In this document: positions 1 to 5,171 of the stretch, one piece after another | Numbering within the stretch: the stretch's first letter is position 1 | How the letters are laid out: each line of letters begins with the position of its first letter | NCBI GenBank assembly: GCA_035510695.1 | Contig: DATKGO010000020.1 | Span: 1 to 19,489 of the forward strand | Origin: DAIDHK01 sp035510695 | GTDB taxonomy: Bacteria > Patescibacteriota > Microgenomatia > Levybacterales > UBA12049 | Reading direction: 5' to 3' | Length of the DNA: 19,489 nucleotides | The notes under the pieces: generated by a model | Seen by the model: the letters and a program-made list of their open reading frames with translations, nothing else | Database searches by the model: none | Told to the model about the DNA's origin: nothing | Made by a program: the position numbers and the translations under genes

Positions 1-54
1 CGAGCTTACGGCAATCCGTAGCTGCTGGATAAGATCAAGGGCAGAAAGAAGCAT
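1..54 (-). CDS. possible 5' end of a minus-strand gene (partial)
   Basis: A minus-strand frame opens with ATG at 54 and stays open to the window edge, giving MLLSALDLIQQLRIAVSS. Eighteen codons are too few to assign a family. The hairpin at 56-84 lies directly upstream of the ATG. It could be this gene's leader structure, or instead a terminator for a plus-strand gene ending at 32 (frame ...SLRQSVAAG, then TAA). The two readings exclude each other, and the sequence does not decide between them. Confidence 0.25.
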   Translation of the reverse strand, partial: MLLSALDLIQQLRIAVSS

Positions 55-55
55 A

Positions 56-84
56 GGAATAAAAGCTTATAGCTTTTTTATTCC
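56..84. terminator. AT-rich hairpin, terminator-like
   Basis: GGAATAAAAGCT and AGCTTTTTTATTCC form a stem of about 12 bp around a TAT loop, with a two-T bulge, and CTTTTGC follows. It could end transcription from the left on the plus strand, or be a leader structure for the possible minus-strand gene at 1-54. The stem is AT-rich and the T-run is weak. Confidence 0.35.
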
Positions 85-159
85 TTTTGCAAATCATTCA
101 CCACTGTTCGTATTATTTTCGCCATATGCGGAATTGCTGGCTTTCTGATCTGGCTAAGC

Positions 160-386
160 TTCGCTTGGAACACATTTTTTCTAGTAAATAAGTTGAGAAG
201 TTTGTCGCACGTTTCAGGTGACGCTCGCTGTAAATATTGCTTAAATCATAGACGTTATTCCGCTCGCTAAATGAATGCTGCCAACAATGTAATTTGAATT
301 AAGAGTCTTTTGTTTAGTCTGCGTTCAGTTCACCTGAAAGTGTTCCAAACTTCTTTTGAAAAACAGAAAAATTTGTTCCTTCGCGC
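160..386. repeat. nested inverted-repeat element (copy W)
   Basis: Outer arms are GGAACACATTTTTTC (167-181) and GAAAAATTTGTTCC (366-379), flanked by GCTTCGCTT on the left and TTCGCGC on the right. A second, inner inverted repeat pairs 196-221 with 329-354; both arms carry AGAAGTTTG and TTTCAGGTGA when read on one strand. No convincing reading frame lies inside. The arms match those of the element at 18421-18525, so this appears to be a member of a dispersed palindromic family of this genome. Confidence 0.7.
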
Positions 387-396
387 TTAATAATTG

Positions 397-462
397 AAAA
401 TTTGAACATTAGAAATTCAATAAAAATTAGAAATTAAGAATTAAAAATTGATAATTTTGGCT
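397..462. repeat. AT-rich AAATTA/GAAATT repeat tract
   Basis: This tract of ATTGAAAATT, TTAGAAATT and AAGAATTAAAAATT units has counterparts at 4070-4184, 4395-4440, 14849-14880 (inside leuS) and 17085-17130. It lies just beyond the stop codon of the minus-strand DUF11 gene. No coding potential is seen. Together with the element at 160-386 it accounts for most of the gene-free stretch 85-473. Confidence 0.5.
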
Positions 463-473
463 AAAAGGAAGTT

Positions 474-1226
474 TTAGGCTCTTTTAAGAATAAATTTGCC
501 CAAGAAGAATAAGGTGGGCAATAGAAGCATTGCGTCGGCTTCCGGACCTGTAGGAGGCGTTGTCGCGCCTTGAGGAACTGGATAGACGCGGTTTGGTTGA
601 GGAGTTGTGGGATTTACAGTAATGGGCATTGGTGCTGTTTGCGTGGGAGTGGGCGTAATCTGTACTAAGGGCGAGGCAGAAGACAAACAGAAAACAGCGC
701 TGTTTTGATTTTGCAAACTACTGAAAAAGAAGAATGAAGTGGTCTGGACGCTGGCTTGATTGACTAAACAAGCCACTTGTTGGTTACTTGGCAGGTTTTG
801 TGAATTTACTCGGGCTGTAAGAGCGTAGGTTTTACTTGATTTGGCTTGAAGTGTGCCTACGTTGATTGTAAGTGTTCGGTTTGAGGCATTAAATTTCCCG
901 TCACCCGAGATATAATCCAAATTAGTGGGTAATTGGTCATTAATTTGTATTGAAGAGATAGAATTAGTTGTGGTATTGGTAAGTGTCAAATGAAAGACCA
1001 CGTTTTGCCCACGAGCAAAAACGTAAATATCCGATAATAATTTAGCAGTGAATTGTCCGGTCTGCGGATTTTGGACAGTTTTATCCAAAGTTAAAGCACT
1101 TTGCGTTGAGCAATTGGAGCCGCCGTTATAAATCGGCTGGCAAGGATCGGCCGCGTTTGCTAAACCAGGAAGGCTCAAAGACAAAAGTAGAACCGCCGAC
1201 GCAAAAAAGAAGAAACGTAGTCTCAT
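474..1226 (-). CDS. secreted DUF11-domain protein with C-terminal PTGPE tail
   Basis: This 250-residue exported protein begins with a Sec-type signal peptide (about 1-26, MRLR then a hydrophobic core ending ANAA). Residues about 45-180 resemble a DUF11 Ig-like beta domain, with the stretch FHLTLTNTTTN, an NDQLP element and a GTLQAKSSKTYALTA strand pair. Cysteines at 29, 39, 153 and 180 could form disulfides. A Pro/Thr-rich linker (188-224) leads to PTGPE (225-229), a hydrophobic stretch and a basic end (KRA), much like a cell-wall sorting signal. I chose the ATG at 1226 rather than a longer frame starting at 1295, because the signal peptide begins there and a TTGACA promoter box (1278-1283) lies inside the longer version. 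It is divergent from rho and is probably a surface structural protein. The family call is by pattern only. Confidence 0.8.
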   Translation of the reverse strand: MRLRFFFFASAVLLLSLSLPGLANAADPCQPIYNGGSNCSTQSALTLDKTVQNPQTGQFTAKLLSDIYVFARGQNVVFHLTLTNTTTNSISSIQINDQLPTNLDYISGDGKFNASNRTLTINVGTLQAKSSKTYALTARVNSQNLPSNQQVACLVNQASVQTTSFFFFSSLQNQNSAVFCLSSASPLVQITPTPTQTAPMPITVNPTTPQPNRVYPVPQGATTPPTGPEADAMLLLPTLFFLGKFILKRA

Positions 1227-1254
1227 ATATAATGTACACGAAGGCAGCAAGGGA

Positions 1255-1283
1255 AGATTATCATGAGCCGGAGTTTTTGTCAA
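1255..1283 (-). promoter_or_regulatory. sigma70-type promoter for the DUF11 gene
   Basis: On the minus strand a perfect TTGACA (1278-1283) is followed after 17 nt by TAATCT (1255-1260), or after 15 nt by GATAAT (1257-1262). Transcription would start about 20 nt before the ATG at 1226, which has no Shine-Dalgarno. Confidence 0.6.
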
Positions 1284-1296
1284 ATAATAATTCACC

Positions 1297-1327
1297 TTGA
1301 CAAATTGGCGAGTTTGTGGTCTAATAT
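1297..1327 (+). promoter_or_regulatory. sigma70-type promoter for rho
   Basis: TTGACA (1297-1302) and TAATAT (1322-1327) are separated by 19 nt, slightly longer than ideal. This would give a leader of about 95 nt ahead of rho at 1429. The -35 box lies only 13 bp from the -35 of the divergent DUF11 promoter. The leader contains a weak hairpin (ATTGTT 1337-1342, AACAAT 1360-1365). rho is autoregulated in other bacteria, but nothing here proves it. Confidence 0.5.
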
Positions 1328-1428
1328 GAACAGATCATTGTTAAACCTTCGAATTCTTGAACAATTTCATGTAATCTATCTTAACTTTCCGTGATCTTTA
1401 TATAACCTTAATTAGTTAATTTATCCTT

Positions 1429-2871
1429 ATGCCAAACACACAGAAAACTATTACTATTACTGCTGATGATTTTGTGGGACAGCCTACCGAAGAATCAAGA
1501 ATAACGAATAATGAATCAGGGGTTGATCAGACAAAAGTAGAACAAAAATCAGTTGAAAACGAAACGGTTATAAAACCGCGTGTTCGTGTGCGTTCGCGTA
1601 TTCAGCCTACTAAACCGGTTGAAGTTACAACTCCAAGCGAGAATCAAGGAGGTTTTGTTGTGGAACCTACAAATAATTTTGAAGCAAACACAAGCTATTC
1701 TAACGGAAGCGGCTATAGTCGTCCGGCTGCCAGATTTGATCGCGATCAATTTTCGCAAGCCCAAACACCTACGGAAACCGTAATGGGATATTTGGATGTT
1801 CAGCCGGAAGGCCATGGATTTTTGCGTCCCAAATTTATCCCATCTTCCCGTGATATTTATATTTCCCAATCGCAAATCCGCCGTTTTATGCTCCGTCCGG
1901 GAGATCAGGTGGAAGGTTTGGCCAGACCGCCCAAAGACACGGAACGCTATTATGGTTTGTTAAAAGTGGAGAAAATTAACGGTGTTGTGGCTGATAATCA
2001 AGAAAAAAGGCTGTTTTTCGATGATTTGACACCGATTTATCCCAAAACCCAAATTGTTTTGGCAACCGGTGCTAAGCCTTTATCAACCCGAATTATTGAT
2101 TTGGTCGCGCCGATTGGTTTTGGTCAAAGAGGCATGATTGTCTCACCGCCTAAGGCAGGTAAAACCACTGTAATTAAAGAAATAGCGGCCGGAATTACCC
2201 AAAATTTTCCCAAAGTTCATTTAATGGCGGCATTGATCGGGGAGCGGCCGGAAGAAGTTACGGATATCAGTATGTCGGTCAAAGGCGATGTGATTGCTTC
2301 CAATTTCGACGAACCGCCGGAGAATCAGACCAAAGTAGCAGAAATCACCTTAGATCGCGCTAAAAGATTGGTTGAAATGGGAATCGACGTAGTTATTTTG
2401 CTTGATTCGATTACTCGTTTGGCCAGGGCTTATAATTTGTCGGTCGCGCCAAGCGGCAGGACTTTGTCAGGCGGATTTGATCCGGCAGCTTTGTGGCCGG
2501 CGAAGAGATTTTTCGGCGCTGCCAGAAATTGCCAGGAAGGCGGATCTCTGACAATTATTGGGACAGCTTTAGTGGAAACCGGTTCCAGAATGGACGATTT
2601 GATTTATGAAGAATTCAAAGGCACAGGTAATATGGAATTGCATTTGGATCGGAGATTAGCGGATCGAAGAGTTTATCCGGCCATCAATATCGAACGCTCC
2701 GGGACCAGACAGGAAGAATTATTATTGTCGGAAGTCAATTATAAGAAAATTGTCACCATGAGAAGGATGATGGATATGCTTGGAGCTGATGAGCGAACGA
2801 GTATCCTGGTTGATAAGTTATCACAGACGAAAACCAATGACGAATTCCTCGAGACGTTAGGCAAGAGTTGA
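1429..2871 (+). CDS. rho: transcription termination factor Rho
   Basis: Rho is a hexameric RNA-dependent ATPase/helicase that ends transcription. This 480-residue protein has the RNA-binding cold-shock domain (about 118-187, GYLDVQPEGHGFLR), Walker A SPPKAGKTT (239-247), the GERPEEV catalytic segment (271-277), Walker B VVILLDSITR (321-330), the Q-loop (about 338-367, RTLSGGFDP) and the R-loop (EFKGTGNMELHLD, 395-407). All hallmark motifs look intact. The N-terminal helical Rho_N domain of E. coli Rho is not recognisable; its place is taken by a polar, probably disordered segment of about 115 residues rich in N, Q, T and R. The ATG at 1429 has no Shine-Dalgarno (TTATCCTT upstream). The gene ends in TGA. 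Confidence 0.97.
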   Translation: MPNTQKTITITADDFVGQPTEESRITNNESGVDQTKVEQKSVENETVIKPRVRVRSRIQPTKPVEVTTPSENQGGFVVEPTNNFEANTSYSNGSGYSRPAARFDRDQFSQAQTPTETVMGYLDVQPEGHGFLRPKFIPSSRDIYISQSQIRRFMLRPGDQVEGLARPPKDTERYYGLLKVEKINGVVADNQEKRLFFDDLTPIYPKTQIVLATGAKPLSTRIIDLVAPIGFGQRGMIVSPPKAGKTTVIKEIAAGITQNFPKVHLMAALIGERPEEVTDISMSVKGDVIASNFDEPPENQTKVAEITLDRAKRLVEMGIDVVILLDSITRLARAYNLSVAPSGRTLSGGFDPAALWPAKRFFGAARNCQEGGSLTIIGTALVETGSRMDDLIYEEFKGTGNMELHLDRRLADRRVYPAINIERSGTRQEELLLSEVNYKKIVTMRRMMDMLGADERTSILVDKLSQTKTNDEFLETLGKS

Positions 2872-2872
2872 T

Positions 2873-2901
2873 TTGACTCTGTGCCTCTAAATTGCTAAAC
2901 T
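2873..2901 (+). promoter_or_regulatory. extended -10 promoter for the M23 peptidase gene
   Basis: TTGACT (2873-2878), a 17-nt spacer and TAAACT (2896-2901), preceded by TGc (2893-2895), form an extended -10 promoter just after the rho stop codon. Predicted initiation near 2908 lies downstream of a GTG at 2903, which argues for the ATG at 2921 as the start and for a very short leader. Confidence 0.55.
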
Positions 2902-2920
2902 AGTGTTTCAGCCCCCGCAT

Positions 2921-4048
2921 ATGATTATTCAAATGGTTAAAAAGGAATTGAAGGAATTTGGCAGTTTTCTTAATTTCCTTTTTTTCTATTGTAATAAATA
3001 TGTACTTTCCTTATCGCGCGTATTTGAAAAGTACAAAAATCAGCTTGTCAAATTATTCTTAGCCAAGCGTGGCCGTTACAATCGGCCTTTTTTACATATT
3101 ACCACCATGGCCGTTTTGGCTATTGGCGTGATGATTGCTCCATTTGTCGCAGATACTTATCCGATTTTTGCCGCCAGTTCGACGGAAAATATACCCACCA
3201 CTCAATCAACACAGCAACAATCGATTACGCTTGGCGATAATGTTTTTCAAACAGAAATCGCTCCCAAGCCGCGTTCTGAAGTGGTCACTTATACGGTTGA
3301 AAAAGGGGATACGCTTTCTTCAATCGCGCAGAAATTTTCCCAACCTAATAATCCTATTTCCATGGATTCAATCAGATGGTTGAATAATATGACCTCGGAT
3401 GATTTAACGGTTGGCGATCAAATAAAAATTCCGCCGGTTACAGGTATTGTTTATAAAGTTCAGTCAGGAGACACAGTTTACACAATTGCTAAAAAGTTTA
3501 GTACCGATGCTCAGGGCATTGTTGATTTTCCGTTTAACACTTTTGCCAATAATGAGACTTTTGCTTTGGTCGTGGGTGAGATTTTAATAGTTCCAAACGG
3601 CGTGCAGGAGGCTGAAAAAGCTCCGGCTGTTCCTTACAGTCAATCATTGCAATATGCAGGGCCGGTCCCCGTGGCTTCGGGCGGTTGGATCTTTCCGCTT
3701 CCGGGCGGCATAATTACCCAGTACGCTTCTTGGTATCATATGGCCTTGGATATAGCTATGCCTATCGGAACACCGATCCATGCCGCTCATGCCGGAACTA
3801 TCAGCGAAGTTAGTGTCGGTACTTATGACACCGGATACGGCAATAACGTGTATATTGATGATGGCGATGGCTTCAAAACGCATTATGCCCACATGCTTTC
3901 TGTCAGTGTATCGGTGGGACAACAGGTAACAGCCGGGCAGGTAATCGGCTTTGTCGGGTTGACGGGTAGAACCACCGGTCCTCACACTCATTTTGAAATT
4001 TTGCGAAACGGCGTATTGGTGGATCCACTGCCGTATGTGGGAGATTAG
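2921..4048 (+). CDS. membrane-anchored LysM/M23 peptidoglycan endopeptidase
   Basis: This envelope protein probably cuts peptidoglycan cross-bridges during growth or division. From the ATG it has about 375 residues: a basic cytoplasmic N-terminus with KRGRYNRP, one membrane anchor (about 60-84), then outside the cell two LysM domains (about 122-171, YTVEKGDTLSSIA; about 176-226, YKVQSGDTVYTIA) that bind peptidoglycan. The C-terminal M23 domain (about 256-372) holds the zinc ligands H273 and D277 (HMALD) and H357 of the HTH motif, with H355 and H324 as catalytic histidines, so it should be active. A GTG at 2903 would add six residues but lies upstream of the predicted transcription start; an ATG at 2933 is another option. 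It is co-directional with rho but apparently has its own promoter. Confidence 0.92.
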   Translation: MIIQMVKKELKEFGSFLNFLFFYCNKYVLSLSRVFEKYKNQLVKLFLAKRGRYNRPFLHITTMAVLAIGVMIAPFVADTYPIFAASSTENIPTTQSTQQQSITLGDNVFQTEIAPKPRSEVVTYTVEKGDTLSSIAQKFSQPNNPISMDSIRWLNNMTSDDLTVGDQIKIPPVTGIVYKVQSGDTVYTIAKKFSTDAQGIVDFPFNTFANNETFALVVGEILIVPNGVQEAEKAPAVPYSQSLQYAGPVPVASGGWIFPLPGGIITQYASWYHMALDIAMPIGTPIHAAHAGTISEVSVGTYDTGYGNNVYIDDGDGFKTHYAHMLSVSVSVGQQVTAGQVIGFVGLTGRTTGPHTHFEILRNGVLVDPLPYVGD

Positions 4049-4069
4049 ACGAAAGGTAAAAGACAGAAA

Positions 4070-4184
4070 ATTAATTTTTAATTCTTAATTTCTAATTTTT
4101 AATGAATGACTAATGACAAAATGTTTAAAACATTAATCATTTAGATTTCAATGGGAATTTAAAATTAAAAATTTAAAATTAAAT
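4070..4184. repeat. AT-rich inverted-repeat element
   Basis: The two halves are imperfect inverted copies made of TTTTTAATT / TTCTAATTTTTAATG units. They centre on AATGTT-TAA-AACATT (4120-4134). It occupies the gap between the M23 gene and the first tRNA and is non-coding. It may act as a transcript end for the peptidase gene, but it lacks a GC-rich stem with a T-run. Confidence 0.5.
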
Positions 4185-4189
4185 TGCGG

Positions 4190-4195
4190 TATAAT
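4190..4195 (+). promoter_or_regulatory. -10 box for tRNA-Ala(CGC)
   Basis: A perfect TATAAT lies 13 nt upstream of the mature tRNA 5' end. The upstream -35 area is AT-rich with no clear consensus; TTAAAA at 4165-4170 is the closest. Confidence 0.55.
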
Positions 4196-4208
4196 AGAGG
4201 GCGTTTAG

Positions 4209-4279
4209 GGGCCTATGGTTGAACGGTACAACACTGCATTCGCATTGCAGAAGTCCGGGTTCAATTCCCGGTAGGTCCA
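4209..4279 (+). tRNA. tRNA-Ala, anticodon CGC
   Basis: The cloverleaf folds fully. The acceptor GGGCCTA (4209-4215) pairs with TAGGTCC (4272-4278). The D arm is GTTG/CAAC with a compact seven-base loop holding GG. The anticodon stem CTGCA/TGCAG encloses TTCGCAT, so the anticodon is CGC and reads GCG. The T arm is CCGGG-TTCAATT-CCCGG. The third acceptor pair is G:U, the classic alanine identity element. The discriminator A (4279) is followed by CAA, so CCA is not encoded and must be added after transcription. Confidence 0.93.
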
Positions 4280-4285
4280 CAAATT

Positions 4286-4294
4286 TGTTATAAT
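4286..4294 (+). promoter_or_regulatory. extended -10 promoter for tRNA-Ala(GGC)
   Basis: TGtTATAAT (4286-4294) is a perfect extended -10 located between the two tRNAs, 25 nt before the second one. Its -35 region would fall in the T arm of the first tRNA. The second tRNA may therefore be made independently as well as by readthrough. Confidence 0.5.
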
Positions 4295-4319
4295 TTAACA
4301 GTTCCTTATTTAGAAACCG

Positions 4320-4394
4320 GGGCCCGTAGCTTAGCGGTATAGCGTCGCACTGGCAGTGCGAAGGTCAGGGGTTCGATTCCCCTCGGGTCCACCA
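4320..4394 (+). tRNA. tRNA-Ala, anticodon GGC
   Basis: The acceptor GGGCCCG pairs with CGGGTCC, again with a G3:U70 pair. The D arm is GCT/AGC with loop GG. The anticodon stem TCGCA/TGCGA encloses CTGGCAG, so the anticodon is GGC and reads GCC/GCU. The T arm is AGGGG-TTCGATT-CCCCT. The discriminator A is followed by an encoded CCA (4392-4394), unlike the neighbouring tRNA. Confidence 0.95.
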
Positions 4395-4500
4395 GGTAAA
4401 ATTTTCAATTTTTAAGGCTCAATTTTCAATGAATGATCAAATTTGAAAGGTTCAAAAAAAATTGGAGTTTTGAACATTGAAGTTTCATTGAACCTTGGAT
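4395..4500. repeat. AT-rich inverted repeat downstream of the tRNAs
   Basis: After TTTTCAATTTTT-type units comes an inverted repeat with perfect 9-nt arms AAGGTTCAA (4447-4455) and TTGAACCTT (4488-4496). No plausible gene is seen in 4395-4530. Confidence 0.45.
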
Positions 4501-4530
4501 TTTGGGATTTGAGTTTTTTAGATGGCAATG

Positions 4531-4539
4531 TGCTATAAT
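4531..4539 (+). promoter_or_regulatory. extended -10 promoter of the zinc-ribbon gene
   Basis: TGcTATAAT is a consensus extended -10 element. A weak -35 candidate TTGAGT (4509-4514) lies 19 nt upstream. Initiation near 4546 would give a leader of about 95 nt, which contains the start-codon hairpin at 4595-4642. Confidence 0.6.
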
Positions 4540-4594
4540 ACACATATAGCTTAATAAAATAAGTTATCTTCCGTATTCTAAGACCAACTTGAGA

Positions 4595-4642
4595 CACTTA
4601 GATTCAGGGAAAATATGAAACAAAAGGAGGTGAATCTAAGTG
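4595..4642 (+). promoter_or_regulatory. leader hairpin covering the GTG start codon
   Basis: CACTTAGATTCA (4595-4606) and TGAATCTAAGTG (4631-4642) are perfect 12-nt reverse complements separated by a 24-nt loop. The right arm includes the start codon GTG (4640-4642). The loop ends in the Shine-Dalgarno AAGGAGG (4624-4630), which runs into TGA of the arm. In RNA this would hide the start codon while displaying the ribosome-binding site. It looks like a translational switch (thermosensor, protein-binding operator or ligand-controlled), but the signal is unknown. Confidence 0.7.
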
Positions 4643-4954
4643 GCTTTTCAAGATAAAACATTAACTTGCCGTGATTGCGGTAAGGATTTTACATTTACAG
4701 CTTCAGAACAACAATTCTATCAGGATAAAGGTTTTACCAATGCTCCAACCCGTTGCCCAGATTGTCGACGTGCTCATAAAGCGCAGCGACAACAAGGTGG
4801 TGGTGGATACAATGCAGGTGGACCTCGTCAATCCTTTGAAATTACATGTTCCGAATGTGGTAAAAAGGGTACTGTTCCTTTTCAACCGAAAGGTGATAGA
4901 CCGGTACTTTGTCGAGAGTGTTTCGACAAACAGCGATCTCAACGTGCTGCATAA
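4640..4954 (+). CDS. small double zinc-ribbon protein
   Basis: This 104-residue cytoplasmic protein has two Cys4 zinc-binding modules. The first (about 1-50) has C10, C13, C39 and C42 in the pattern CRDCGKDF...RCPDCRR and resembles the 'probable zinc-ribbon' family common in CPR and Chloroflexi. The second (about 66-100) has C70, C73, C91 and C94 (CSECGKKGTVPF...LCRECF). A Gly-rich linker with many Q and R residues joins them. Basic content and CxxC ribbons suggest nucleic-acid or ribosome/RNA-polymerase contact, but no function is established. The GTG start is fixed by AAGGAGGTGA nine bases upstream, the only strong Shine-Dalgarno in the window, implying high and regulated expression. It is monocistronic, with its own promoter, leader hairpin and terminator. 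Confidence 0.9.
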   Translation: MAFQDKTLTCRDCGKDFTFTASEQQFYQDKGFTNAPTRCPDCRRAHKAQRQQGGGGYNAGGPRQSFEITCSECGKKGTVPFQPKGDRPVLCRECFDKQRSQRAA

Positions 4955-5001
4955 GCAAGTTGTACAAGTTTGCCGCGATAAAGGCGGCTTACTTACTCAT
5001 T

Positions 5002-5041
5002 AAAACGACAGTTTCCAATTTATTGGGGTTGTCGTTTTTTT
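5002..5041 (+). terminator. rho-independent terminator of the zinc-ribbon gene
   Basis: AACGACA (5004-5010) pairs with TGTCGTT. The stem continues inward with G:U pairs to CCAAT-TT-ATTGG, giving about 15 bp, and is followed by a run of seven T. It lies about 50 nt after the stop codon. Confidence 0.9.
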
Positions 5042-5055
5042 GATGGGCGGACAAA

Positions 5056-5150
5056 ATTGTTAAATTGTTATATTGCTAAATTGTTTTCCCTCTCCCTTTG
5101 GGAGAGGGTTAGGGTGAGGGAACAATGAAACAATTTAATAATTTAACAAT
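5056..5150. repeat. inverted repeat with CCCTCTCCC/GGGAGAGGG core
   Basis: Outer 30-nt AT-rich arms (5056-5085 and 5121-5150, ATTGTTAAATT...) are imperfect inverted copies. They surround a perfect 9-bp hairpin CCCTCTCCC-TTT-GGGAGAGGG (5088-5108) followed by TTAGGGTGAGGG. Similar GGGAGAGGG-TTAGGGTGAGGG sequences recur in many bacterial genomes as dispersed repeats. Here it sits between two convergent genes and could end transcription from either side. Confidence 0.65.
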
Positions 5151-5171
5151 CGTTATTCTTAAATCATAAAT

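Noticed and set aside
1227..1295. Longer start of the DUF11 protein at 1295
   Set aside because: It would place 23 odd residues before the signal peptide and overlap the -35 box of the gene's promoter.
2866..2880. AGAGT...ACTCT hairpin at the end of rho as a terminator
   Set aside because: The stem is only five pairs and no T-run follows; the sequence is better explained as the -35 region of the next promoter.
2903..2920. GTG start of the M23 peptidase at 2903
   Set aside because: It lies at or before the predicted transcription start and has no Shine-Dalgarno; the ATG at 2921 is more likely, though not proven.
4412..4597. Minus-strand 61-codon frame
   Set aside because: It is made of AT-rich repeat sequence, overlaps the promoter and leader of the zinc-ribbon gene, and has no family resemblance.
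4671..5003. 110-codon frame overlapping the zinc-ribbon gene
   Set aside because: It is a shifted reading of the same DNA without cysteine motifs or a ribosome-binding site, and it runs up to the terminator.
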